Source: Verrucomicrobiaceae bacterium
Lineage (GTDB): Bacteria; Verrucomicrobiota; Verrucomicrobiia; Verrucomicrobiales; Verrucomicrobiaceae
DNA length: 64,000 nucleotides
Assembly (NCBI GenBank): GCA_024232965.1
Contig: JACKQF010000001.1
Span: forward strand, 744,001 to 808,000
Direction of reading: 5' to 3'
Below the pieces are notes generated by a model. That model saw only the letters and a program-made list of their open reading frames with translations, searched no databases and was not told the DNA's origin. Both the position numbers and the translations under genes were made by a program. Below are positions 9,862 to 18,063 of this stretch, piece after piece. Position 1 is the first letter of the stretch, and every line of letters starts with the position of its first letter.

Positions 9862-11007
9862 ATGCCAATCAACGAAATTTCCGATCCATTTAGTGAAGCT
9901 CGAAAAACGGACGGCGTCCTGGAATGTGAATTCCAGGGCGAGAAGATCGCGATGATCTTGCGCCACGAAGATGTGCGCCGTGCGGCGAAGGACTGGAAGA
10001 CTTTTAGCTCTGATGTGCCGTTTCGGGTGCCGATCCCTTCGGAGGAAGACGTGCGCACGATGCGGCAGTTGCCCATCGAGACGAACCCGCCAGAGCACAC
10101 CGACTACCGGGCGATTGTTGAGCCGTTCTTCCGTCGTCCGAAGGAACCGGCGATGATCGCCCAAGTGGAGGGCTTGATTGAGGGGATGCTCAGGGGCGTG
10201 CTGAGTGGTGAGGCGACGGAGGTGGTTCATGGTTTTGCTCTGCCTCTGCAATCCCGGGCGCTGACAATGCTGCTGAACGTTCCTGCTGCTGAGGCGGACA
10301 CTTGGATCGGGTGGGGGATTCATGTCTTCCGTGTCACGGGTGGCGTGAAGAAAGGCATCGCTCTGGAGGAGTATTTGCATGCCCAGTTTGATCGTGCCGA
10401 AGCGAATCCGGGGGAGGATTTTTTCAGCGCCCTGGCGCAGGCAACTTATCAAGGGCGTCGGTTGACCCGGGAGGAGATGATGGGCTTTGCCAATCTGGCC
10501 TTCGCGGGTGGTCGGGATACGATTATCCACTCGGTGTCATGTGTGATCGCTCATTTGGCTGCGCATCCTGAGTCTCTGGAGCATCTGCGTGAAGATCCAT
10601 CGCGCATCGTCCATGCCAGCGAAGAATTTTTCCGAGTCTTCATGCCGCTGACGCATATCGGGCGAGTGTGTCCGGTGGATACGGATGTGAATGGGGTGAA
10701 GGTCAAGGCTGGCAATCGGGCATCGCTTTGCTGGGCCTCCGCCAACCAGGATGAAACCGTCTTTGATTCGCCGCAGGAGGTGCGCCTGAATCGGAAGCCG
10801 AATCCGCACCTGTCGTTCGGCTTTGGGACGCACCTCTGCTTGGGGGCACCGCATGCTCGGCTGATTCTGCGAACTCTGCTGCAGAAGTGCTGTGATCTGG
10901 TTGGCAACATCGAATTGATAAGCGCTGAGCCTCGGGTCGAGCGCGAGGCCGCGTATGATCGGACCCTGGGATACGAGTCGTTGGTCGTGAAGTTTCATGC
11001 GCGCTGA
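9862..11007 (+). CDS. Cytochrome P450
   Basis: The 381-residue protein has no signal peptide and the full bacterial P450 motif set: I-helix AGGRDTI, K-helix EEFFR (ExxR), and the heme-thiolate loop FGFGTHLCLGAPHAR with axial C326. The segment ETNPPEHTDYRAIVEPFF matches the conserved NxPPxHxxxR region of soluble bacterial P450s. It would act in the cytoplasm as a monooxygenase and need a ferredoxin or similar partner, none of which is encoded in this window. It begins 40 bp after the ThuA fusion and is followed 75 bp later by DUF1080, so it appears embedded in the secreted-glycan cluster even though it is cytoplasmic. Its substrate cannot be told from sequence. Confidence 0.95.
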   Translation: MPINEISDPFSEARKTDGVLECEFQGEKIAMILRHEDVRRAAKDWKTFSSDVPFRVPIPSEEDVRTMRQLPIETNPPEHTDYRAIVEPFFRRPKEPAMIAQVEGLIEGMLRGVLSGEATEVVHGFALPLQSRALTMLLNVPAAEADTWIGWGIHVFRVTGGVKKGIALEEYLHAQFDRAEANPGEDFFSALAQATYQGRRLTREEMMGFANLAFAGGRDTIIHSVSCVIAHLAAHPESLEHLREDPSRIVHASEEFFRVFMPLTHIGRVCPVDTDVNGVKVKAGNRASLCWASANQDETVFDSPQEVRLNRKPNPHLSFGFGTHLCLGAPHARLILRTLLQKCCDLVGNIELISAEPRVEREAAYDRTLGYESLVVKFHAR

Positions 11008-11082
11008 GGTGGGTTGCGGGTGAGGCTCAGAATCGGGAAGGAAACGGTCGCTCTGGGGCGTTTGTTTGATTCTCTGATTCTC

Positions 11083-11790
11083 ATGAAACGACGCATCTGC
11101 ATCCTTACCTTGGCTTCGCTGACTCTCGCGCATGCTGAAGAACTCTCTTTGTTCAATGGCTCTGATCTCAGTGCCTGGAAGGAACCCCATGGCGCGTGGA
11201 GCGTCGTGGCGGCTGTCAAACTGGACCCGGCGAAACTGACTGGATTTGTTACCCAAGCAGGGCAGGGGGTGATGCTGAGCAGTGCGAAAGGAAAGAGCGC
11301 GAATCTGACCAGTACGGCGGAGCACGGGGACGCCGAAATCCACATTGAATTCACGGTGCCAAAGGGTTCCAACAGTGGCATTTACATCCAGGGGCGGTAT
11401 GAGGTGCAGGTGTTCGACAGCTTTGGAAAAGCAGAAATCGCGGAGCACGATTGCGGTGCGATCTATCAGCGTTGGGATCCCGCGCGTGGCAAGGGTCATG
11501 AAGGCTACGAAGGCCACACGGCGCGTGTCAATGCCAGCAAGGCGCCTGGGGAGTGGCAGAGCTTTGATATCACCTTCCGTGCACCTCGCTTTGATGCGGC
11601 CGGAAAGAAGAAGGAGAACGCAAAGTTCGTCAAGGTCCTGCACAACGGTCAGGTGATTCATGAGAATGTCGAGATGAATGGCCCAACACGTGGAGCAAAG
11701 TTTGCTGAGGAGGCTGCGCTGGGGCCCATCGTGATTCAGGGGGATCATGGTCCTGTCGCCTATCGGAATTTGAAAATCACCACCCACTAA
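11083..11790 (+). CDS. DUF1080 / 3-keto-glycoside hydrolase-like protein
   Basis: The 235-residue product starts with a signal peptide (MKRRICILTLASLTLAHA) and runs straight into the DUF1080 signature ELSLFNGSDLSAWKEPHG. Further family marks are EIHIEFTVPKGSNSGIYIQGRYEVQVFDS, CGAIYQ, PGEWQSFDITFRAPRFD and a C-terminal GPIVIQGDHGPVAYRNLKI. DUF1080 is a jelly-roll family now associated with hydrolysis of 3-keto-O-glycosides. The start at 11083 is preferred over 11014, which would put 23 charged residues before the signal. The stop is 5 bp from the LmbE gene, so the two are translationally close. The role in a 3-keto-sugar route is inferred from family and neighbours. Confidence 0.9.
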   Translation: MKRRICILTLASLTLAHAEELSLFNGSDLSAWKEPHGAWSVVAAVKLDPAKLTGFVTQAGQGVMLSSAKGKSANLTSTAEHGDAEIHIEFTVPKGSNSGIYIQGRYEVQVFDSFGKAEIAEHDCGAIYQRWDPARGKGHEGYEGHTARVNASKAPGEWQSFDITFRAPRFDAAGKKKENAKFVKVLHNGQVIHENVEMNGPTRGAKFAEEAALGPIVIQGDHGPVAYRNLKITTH

Positions 11791-11795
11791 GTCTC

Positions 11796-12701
11796 ATGAA
11801 AATCCTATCCATCACGATCCTGGTCAGTCTCACCTTTGGACTGACGTTGACAAAATCCGCCGCTGAAGATGCCGATGGAAAACTGCGCATCGTCGTCTTT
11901 GGTGCGCATCCCGATGATGCTCAATACAAGGCAGGCGGCGTTGCTGCGAAGTGGGCTAAACTGGGGCATCACGTGAAGCTGGTTTCGGTAACCAATGGCG
12001 ACATCGGCCACTGGCAATCAGCGGGTGGCCCACTGGCAAAGCGTCGTTTGGAAGAGGTCAAAAAGGTGGATGAGATCCTCGGTGTTGCGACGGAGGTGTT
12101 GGACATTCACGATGGCGAATTGATGCCAACGCTAGAGAATCGGCAGAAGATCATCCGCGTTATCCGTGAGTGGAAGGCGGACATTGTCATCGCTCATCGG
12201 CCTTGGGACTATCATCCCGATCATCGCTATGTGGGTGTGCTGATGCAGGACGCGGCCTTCATGGTAACGGTGCCTTTTGTGTGCATGGATGCGGCACCAT
12301 TGAAAAAGAATCCTGTATTCCTGTATTCGAGCGATGGCTTCAAAAAGCCATATCCCTTTGAGGCCGACATCATCGTTTCTGTGGATGATGTCTTTGATCA
12401 AAAGGTGAGGGCCATCCATGAAATGCCGTCGCAGCACTATGAGGGTGGCGCGAGTGGCAGCGAAGAATACGTCGCCAAGGTCCCACCCGCTAGCGATGAG
12501 GCTGGCCGGAAGGCTTGGTTGCGCGAGCGCTGGGAGCGTCGGCAAAGTGGCGAGGCGAATCGATTCCGCGATGCCTTGATCAAGTGGTATGGCCCGGAAA
12601 AAGGCGCTGAGGTAAAATTTGCCGAGGCCTTTGAAATCTGCGAGTACGGTCGCCAGCCTTCCAAAGACGAGATTAAAAAGCTCTTTCCCTTTTTTCCCTG
12701 A
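11796..12701 (+). CDS. Secreted LmbE/PIG-L-type deacetylase
   Basis: The 301-residue protein has a signal peptide (MKILSITILVSLTFGLTLT). Its LmbE zinc-site motif is VFGAHPDDAQYKAGG near residue 38, with the second metal motif HRPWDYHPDHRYVG near residue 135. Known members remove N-acetyl groups from GlcNAc-containing molecules or mycothiol precursors in a zinc-dependent way. Export of this copy points to an extracytoplasmic amino-sugar substrate (inference). It lies between DUF1080 (5 bp upstream) and a cytochrome c dehydrogenase (8 bp downstream), consistent with one operon. Confidence 0.92.
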   Translation: MKILSITILVSLTFGLTLTKSAAEDADGKLRIVVFGAHPDDAQYKAGGVAAKWAKLGHHVKLVSVTNGDIGHWQSAGGPLAKRRLEEVKKVDEILGVATEVLDIHDGELMPTLENRQKIIRVIREWKADIVIAHRPWDYHPDHRYVGVLMQDAAFMVTVPFVCMDAAPLKKNPVFLYSSDGFKKPYPFEADIIVSVDDVFDQKVRAIHEMPSQHYEGGASGSEEYVAKVPPASDEAGRKAWLRERWERRQSGEANRFRDALIKWYGPEKGAEVKFAEAFEICEYGRQPSKDEIKKLFPFFP

Positions 12702-12709
12702 TCCCCTTT

Positions 12710-15700
12710 ATGCGCAAAACGACGATCCTTCTCTCCCTGCTCAGTTTGACGCTCGCCAAGGCAGAGCCGCCCAAGCCGATCTTTGAGTCCCCGCTCTTTA
12801 CCAGCAAGAGTAAGCCTCGCTTGGTCCCAGTCGATGTATCGCTGGCAGGTGCAAAAGGCCTCTACTTGGTCGTCTCTGATGAAGACGGCAACAGCTGTGA
12901 TTGGGCAGACTGGATTGCGCCAAAGTTGGTCATGAAAGATGGCAGGGTGCAGGATCTGGCAGCACTGAAGTGGTCGTCTGCAACCAGTGGCTCGGGGAAG
13001 GTGAACGTGGGTAAGAATGCGATGGGCGGTGAACTGCTTGTCGATGGGAAGGCGCAACAGGTAGGCATTGGAACGCATGCTCCGTCGATGATCTCGTATG
13101 CATTGCCTGCAGGCGTGGAGCGCTTTCAGGCGAGCGTCGCCATCGATGACGGTGGAATGATCCGGGACGGCAAGGCGAGCAACGCCAAGCTGAAGTTCTT
13201 GATCTACACCCAGGAACCTCCCAAAGCGGTGGCTTCCCCGGGCGTGAAGTATGATCCGAATGCGCCCAAGTTGGTGCCTGCGGACATGTTCACGGTGCCA
13301 GAGGGGCTGGAGGTCACAGTGTGGGCGACTTCTCCGCTGCTAATGAATCCAGTGAACATGGACTTTGATGCGGCGGGACGTCTCTACGTTTCCGAGGGGG
13401 TCAACTATCGAAGCAAAGGTGGCCGACGCAAAGAGGGGGATCGGATTGTGATCTTGGAGGATACGAATGGTGATGGCAAGGCCGATAAGAGTTCCACTTT
13501 TGTTCAAGAGGAGGGCCTCGCCTCGCCGCTGGGCGTTGCCGTGATCGAAGACAAGGTCGTGGTCTCACAGCCGCCGGACTTGATTGTTTATACCGATGTG
13601 AATCGCGACGGTCATTTCGACGCTAATGCGGATAAGCGCGAGGTTTTGCTGACTGGGTTCAATGGCCGTCAGCACGATCACAGTCTGCACAGCCTAACGA
13701 CGGGACCGGATGGTCAGTGGTATTTTAACCAGGGCAATACGGGGGCGCAGTTCACGGATCGTTCGGGCAAGACCTTTCGCATGGGTAGCCCCTATCAGCT
13801 CCAAGACATCGCCGGACAGCGCAGTGATGATGGTCACGTTTGGATTGGTGGATTCACGGTGCGGATGAATCCGGACGGCACGCAGGTGAAGATCATGGGG
13901 CACAACTATCGCAACAGTTACGAACAAGCGGTGACCTCCATGGGAGATCTGTTTCAGAGCGATAACGACGACCCACCGGCCTGTCGTGTCGCCCCGATTC
14001 TGGAAGGCGGAAATGCGGGCTTTGCTTCGGCGGATGGACTGCGTTCGTGGGGCGCGGACAAACGTCCAGGACAGGATACTCCGACGGCGGAGTGGCGGCA
14101 GGAAGATCCAGGCACGATGTCTTCCGGTGACGTGTATGGAGGCGGATCGCCGACTGGTGTGGCCTTTTATGAAAACGGAGCGTTGAGTGATCAGTGGCGC
14201 GGACTTTTGCTGGCCTGCGAGGCAGGAAAGAACGTCGTATTTGGCTATCTGCCAAAACCCGATGGTGCAGGTTGGAAGCTGGAGCGTTTTGACTTTTTAA
14301 CTTCGAACAAAGATAAGGAGTTTGCTGGCTCCGACTTCCTGGGTGGCAAGCCGTCCGGTGAATTGAAGACGATGTTCCGCCCCAGCGATGTCTGCGTGGG
14401 GCCGGATGGCGCGATCTATGTGGCGGACTGGTTTGATGCCAGAGTCGGAGGTCACGGAACGCTCGATGATGGCATGACGGGAACCATTTACCGAATTGCG
14501 CCGAAGGGGTTCAAGTCGGTGGTTCCGACGTTTGATCTCGAAACCACCGAGGGCCAGATCGCTGCGCTGAAGAGTCCCGCCGTCAACGTGCGCAATGCAG
14601 GCTTCACCCGCTTGCGCGCTCAGGGGGCAGCAGCCGTGCCAGCCGTCGCTGCCTTGTTGGAAGACACCAATCCCTACCTCGCGGCGCGGGCGATCTGGCT
14701 GCTGGCGCAGATGGGGGAATCCGGCCTCGCGAAAGTAACGCCACTATTGAAGTCGGCTCAGGAAGATCAGCGATTGGTCGCTTATCGTGCGCTGCGCTTT
14801 GTGAATCACGACGTCCTGGCGATGGCGGCCCAAATGGCAGGCGACGCTTCGGCAGCGGTCAGGCGTGAGGTCGCGGTGACCTTGCGTGACGTGGATGCGC
14901 AAAAGAGTCTGCCGATCCTGGTGCAAATCGCCCGTGGGTTTGACGGCAAAGACCGCGCGTATCTGGAGGCCTTCGGTCTGGGCAGTGAGGGCAAAGAGGC
15001 GGAAGTGTATGAGGCTGTGGCGAAAGAGCTCGGCGCATCACCCCTGGACTGGAGCGATGCCTTTGCTTGGATCGCGTGGCGGTTGCATGTGCCAGCTGCG
15101 GTGCCTGCGATCCGCGAGCGACTGTTGTCCGGCAAATTCAATGACGACCAGCGCAAACTCATGCTCACGGCCTTGGCGTTCGTGAAGAGTCGTCCGGCGG
15201 CGGGTGCGATGATTGAACTGGCAAACGCCCAAGACTTTCCTCTGAAGGATCTGGCGAAGTGGTGGCTTCTGAATCGCAAGAACAACGACTGGAAGGGCTA
15301 CGACGTGGAAGGCGGAATGAAGGCGCTCGGTCTTTATGATCCGACCAAGATCAAGCTGAGCGCGATCGAGATGCCGCCCATTGTTCCCGGCGCGAAGCAA
15401 CTCCCGAGCGGAGCGGAGATCGCTAAACTCGCAGGTGATGCAGCGCGTGGCCAGGCGGCGGTCGCCGTGTGTTACACCTGCCACAAGGTCGGGGCGAACG
15501 GCGTGGACTTTGGTCCGGACCTTTCGACCTTTGGCCAACAGCAACCGACCGAAGTGATCGCGAATGCTGTTGCTCATCCATCGGCTGACATCTCTCATGG
15601 GTTCGAAGGCAGCGAGGTGAAGACCAAAGACGGACTGACGATCACCGGCATGGTGCTAAGCAGTGGCGATCCGCTCATGATCAAGTGCATGGGTGGGACA

Positions 15701-15847
15701 GTGCAAACGGTGCCACAAGATCGGATTGCAAGTGTGAAGCCTCTGGGCCGCTCGCTAATGTATGATCCGGCGAACCTGGGTCTGACGCCGCAAACAATCG
15801 CAGACATCGTGGCTTACCTGCGGAGTTTGAAACCCGCAACGAAGTAG
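12710..15847 (+). CDS. NPCBM - PVC dehydrogenase propeller - HEAT - cytochrome c protein
   Basis: The 1045-residue exported protein (signal MRKTTILLSLLSLTLAKA) starts with an NPCBM-like carbohydrate-binding domain at about 25-165 (VSDEDGNSCDWADWIAPKLV, GIGTHAPSMISYALP). A propeller typical of PVC membrane-bound dehydrogenases spans about 190-600 (MNPVNMDFDAAGRLYVSEG, HDHSLHSLTTGPDGQWYFNQG, FRPSDVCVGPDGAIYVADW). HEAT-like repeats fill about 614-860. The C-terminus is a PVC heme-binding domain with CYTCH at 921-925 followed by GANGVDFGPDLSTFGQQ and a KTKDGLTITGMVLSS segment. It likely oxidises a sugar and passes electrons to its own heme. It shares the propeller with the ThuA fusion upstream but uses heme rather than copper. 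Confidence 0.92.
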   Translation: MRKTTILLSLLSLTLAKAEPPKPIFESPLFTSKSKPRLVPVDVSLAGAKGLYLVVSDEDGNSCDWADWIAPKLVMKDGRVQDLAALKWSSATSGSGKVNVGKNAMGGELLVDGKAQQVGIGTHAPSMISYALPAGVERFQASVAIDDGGMIRDGKASNAKLKFLIYTQEPPKAVASPGVKYDPNAPKLVPADMFTVPEGLEVTVWATSPLLMNPVNMDFDAAGRLYVSEGVNYRSKGGRRKEGDRIVILEDTNGDGKADKSSTFVQEEGLASPLGVAVIEDKVVVSQPPDLIVYTDVNRDGHFDANADKREVLLTGFNGRQHDHSLHSLTTGPDGQWYFNQGNTGAQFTDRSGKTFRMGSPYQLQDIAGQRSDDGHVWIGGFTVRMNPDGTQVKIMGHNYRNSYEQAVTSMGDLFQSDNDDPPACRVAPILEGGNAGFASADGLRSWGADKRPGQDTPTAEWRQEDPGTMSSGDVYGGGSPTGVAFYENGALSDQWRGLLLACEAGKNVVFGYLPKPDGAGWKLERFDFLTSNKDKEFAGSDFLGGKPSGELKTMFRPSDVCVGPDGAIYVADWFDARVGGHGTLDDGMTGTIYRIAPKGFKSVVPTFDLETTEGQIAALKSPAVNVRNAGFTRLRAQGAAAVPAVAALLEDTNPYLAARAIWLLAQMGESGLAKVTPLLKSAQEDQRLVAYRALRFVNHDVLAMAAQMAGDASAAVRREVAVTLRDVDAQKSLPILVQIARGFDGKDRAYLEAFGLGSEGKEAEVYEAVAKELGASPLDWSDAFAWIAWRLHVPAAVPAIRERLLSGKFNDDQRKLMLTALAFVKSRPAAGAMIELANAQDFPLKDLAKWWLLNRKNNDWKGYDVEGGMKALGLYDPTKIKLSAIEMPPIVPGAKQLPSGAEIAKLAGDAARGQAAVAVCYTCHKVGANGVDFGPDLSTFGQQQPTEVIANAVAHPSADISHGFEGSEVKTKDGLTITGMVLSSGDPLMIKCMGGTVQTVPQDRIASVKPLGRSLMYDPANLGLTPQTIADIVAYLRSLKPATK

Positions 15848-15856
15848 CCACTGCTC

Positions 15857-17890
15857 ATGCGATATTGTTCGACTGTTCTAGCGTTCGGCCTGCTTTGGCT
15901 TGGACTGGCAATCTCGGGTGGTTGGACGAAGCCGGCTCATGATGAGGCCTTGTATGGCAAGGCCTTGAGCTATCACAAAGTGGAGGGCATTGAAGGTTGT
16001 TCTGCTGTGGAGGTGGTGGGTGATCGTCTCTATGCGATCGGGCAGGGGACGCTTTGGGTGTTGGACATCACCACGCCGGAGAATCCACGCATGCTGGGTA
16101 AGCTTGGCGGCTTGGGAAACACGCGGCAGTTGGTGATTCGTGACACGACGGCCTTCATTACGGCCCGGCAGGACGGGCTGTGGATGGTGGATGTGTCGGA
16201 CTCGGCCAAACCGGTACTGATCAGTCATTACGACACGGTTGAGATGGCCACGGGCATCTGGGTGTCAGGCCATGTGGGATTCATCGCGACGCGCTGCTAT
16301 GGCGTGGAGATTGTCGATGTCTCCGATCCGCGGCAAGTGCGTAATCTGAGCACGCTCAAAACGGGCGAGGCACAGTCCTGCTGGGCGCGGGACGGGCTTC
16401 TCTACATCGGCGACTGGGCACCGAAGAAGCTGCTGGTGGCGGATGTGCATGATCCGCGTGCGCCAAAGATCATCGGAGAGGGCGAACTCGATGGCTACGG
16501 CGACGGTGGCTGCCTGCGCGGGAAGTATTGTTTCGCAGCGACAGGGCACTTCTCGCGCACGGAAGATCGGAAGCTGGAACAGGGCCATGGTCATGGCTTG
16601 GAGATTTTCGACGTCTCGAAGCCCACCACGCCGGTGCGCGTTTCGGGCGTGAAGCTTCCCGCGAGCTATCACCTGCAAAACGATATGTGGACGGCCCGCG
16701 TGGCGGGGGATCACTGCGTGGTTGCAGACACCTACAACGGCCTCTTTGTGGTAAACGTGAGCGACGTGACGAAGCCGATCATCGTCGCTCATGCGCAGTT
16801 GCCAATGGTCGAGAGCCGCAAGGACTTCGATCCCGTTGGCGGTGTTGCATTGGCAAAGGACGTGATCTACGCGGCGGGGATTTACTCGGGCCTCTATGTC
16901 GTGCCGGCAAAGGGGCTCGCGGAGCCGGTGGTGATCGAAAAAGACACGCCGCCGGTTTTGGCCGAGTCGAAATCGACTGTTGCGCCCGATCCCGATTTTC
17001 TGATGTATCAACCCAAAGGCCAGGTGCATTCAGTGACCGTGCAGGGTGACATCGCGTGGGCCGCTTGTGGTGCGGCGGGTATTCAGGCGATTCGTCTCGG
17101 TGACACGATGAAGCCGGTGATGACGCATCACGGCAAGGGCGATGCCTGGCATGTGAGCGTGGCGGGAAACCGTCTCTTCTCGGCGGAAAGCGCTGAAGGT
17201 CTGGCGATCTATGACATCGGCAAGGATCTGCGACTGACCGAGGTGGGACGGTTGATGATTCCGGGACAGGCGGTGAAGCAGGTGGCCGCGCCCGCTCCGT
17301 CGAAGTTCGCCATTTTGCACTGCGGCAGTTCCGCCATCTACATCGCCGACTTCACCGACCCCAGGCATCCAAAGGTCGCGTTGAAGGACTCGCAGGTCGG
17401 CCTGTTCTACGGCGATCAGTTGGTCGATGAACTCTTCGACGGCCGTTATCTCTGCGCGCACTGGCATCGCAGCGGGCCGTGCTGGTATGACGTCGGTGGT
17501 CCCGTGCAGAAGTGGGCGGGCAACACCCCGGATACCTCGAACTACAGTTGGACCGACGGCGGCTGCGCGATGGACGGCAGGCTCCTGATCGTGAAGCACG
17601 GCAAGTATTCGATCCTGAATCCCAACGAGCAGCGTATCGCCAGCGAACTGCCCGCCTATGGCGTAAATGGCACCTATCTCAGCGGTCGCCCGAGCGTGGG
17701 TGGCAAGACACTTGTCATCACCTCGCGGCATCAGCGCACCGTGCAGGTCGTGGACATTTCCGATGTATCGCATCCGAAGTTGATGCGGAAATTCGAGATC
17801 CCTGGCCATCCCGGCGCCTGCGCCTTCTGGCAGGGCCGCATGCTTATCCCGGCAGGCTATCAGGGGCTGCTGCTGGAGCGGAAAGAGTAG
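15857..17890 (+). CDS. LVIVD-repeat beta-propeller protein
   Basis: The 677-residue product has a signal peptide (MRYCSTVLAFGLLWLGLAIS) and many repeats of the LVIVD type. Each carries a strand such as LWVLDITTPENPRMLGKL, LWMVDVSDSAKPVLIS, VEIVDVSDPRQVRNLS, LEIFDVSKPTTPVRVS, LFVVNVSDVTKPIIVA and VQVVDISDVSHPKLMRKF. Such proteins form surface or periplasmic beta-propellers with no known catalysis. It ends the plus-strand cluster, 9 bp after the cytochrome c dehydrogenase, so a binding or scaffold role for that system is plausible (inference). There is no C-terminal anchor. Confidence 0.88.
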   Translation: MRYCSTVLAFGLLWLGLAISGGWTKPAHDEALYGKALSYHKVEGIEGCSAVEVVGDRLYAIGQGTLWVLDITTPENPRMLGKLGGLGNTRQLVIRDTTAFITARQDGLWMVDVSDSAKPVLISHYDTVEMATGIWVSGHVGFIATRCYGVEIVDVSDPRQVRNLSTLKTGEAQSCWARDGLLYIGDWAPKKLLVADVHDPRAPKIIGEGELDGYGDGGCLRGKYCFAATGHFSRTEDRKLEQGHGHGLEIFDVSKPTTPVRVSGVKLPASYHLQNDMWTARVAGDHCVVADTYNGLFVVNVSDVTKPIIVAHAQLPMVESRKDFDPVGGVALAKDVIYAAGIYSGLYVVPAKGLAEPVVIEKDTPPVLAESKSTVAPDPDFLMYQPKGQVHSVTVQGDIAWAACGAAGIQAIRLGDTMKPVMTHHGKGDAWHVSVAGNRLFSAESAEGLAIYDIGKDLRLTEVGRLMIPGQAVKQVAAPAPSKFAILHCGSSAIYIADFTDPRHPKVALKDSQVGLFYGDQLVDELFDGRYLCAHWHRSGPCWYDVGGPVQKWAGNTPDTSNYSWTDGGCAMDGRLLIVKHGKYSILNPNEQRIASELPAYGVNGTYLSGRPSVGGKTLVITSRHQRTVQVVDISDVSHPKLMRKFEIPGHPGACAFWQGRMLIPAGYQGLLLERKE

Positions 17891-17934
17891 CGCGTGGCGA
17901 ATGGCTCATTTGAACTCCAGCAGATTCATGGAAG

Positions 17935-17988
17935 CCCACAGATTGTATGATCAGAAAAGAAATCTGCTGGCCTCCCTGAATCTGTGGG
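17935..17988. terminator. Inverted repeat with 10-bp arms after the LVIVD gene
   Basis: CCCACAGATT at 17935-17944 pairs perfectly with AATCTGTGGG at 17979-17988, and the right arm is followed by an A-rich rather than a T-rich run on the plus strand. It lies 44 bp after the stop at 17890. It may end transcription or simply be a dispersed CAGATT-type intergenic repeat related to those near 44450 and 45390. Confidence 0.4.
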
Positions 17989-18063
17989 AGGAAAGAAAAA
18001 CCACCCACCCATCACGACTTGCCAGACAAACCAAAATCTGATGCACTGTATACACTCCTCACC

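Noticed and set aside
9862..11007. Natural-product biosynthetic cluster around the P450
   Set aside because: No synthase, transferase or exporter genes of that kind are nearby; the neighbours are glycan enzymes.
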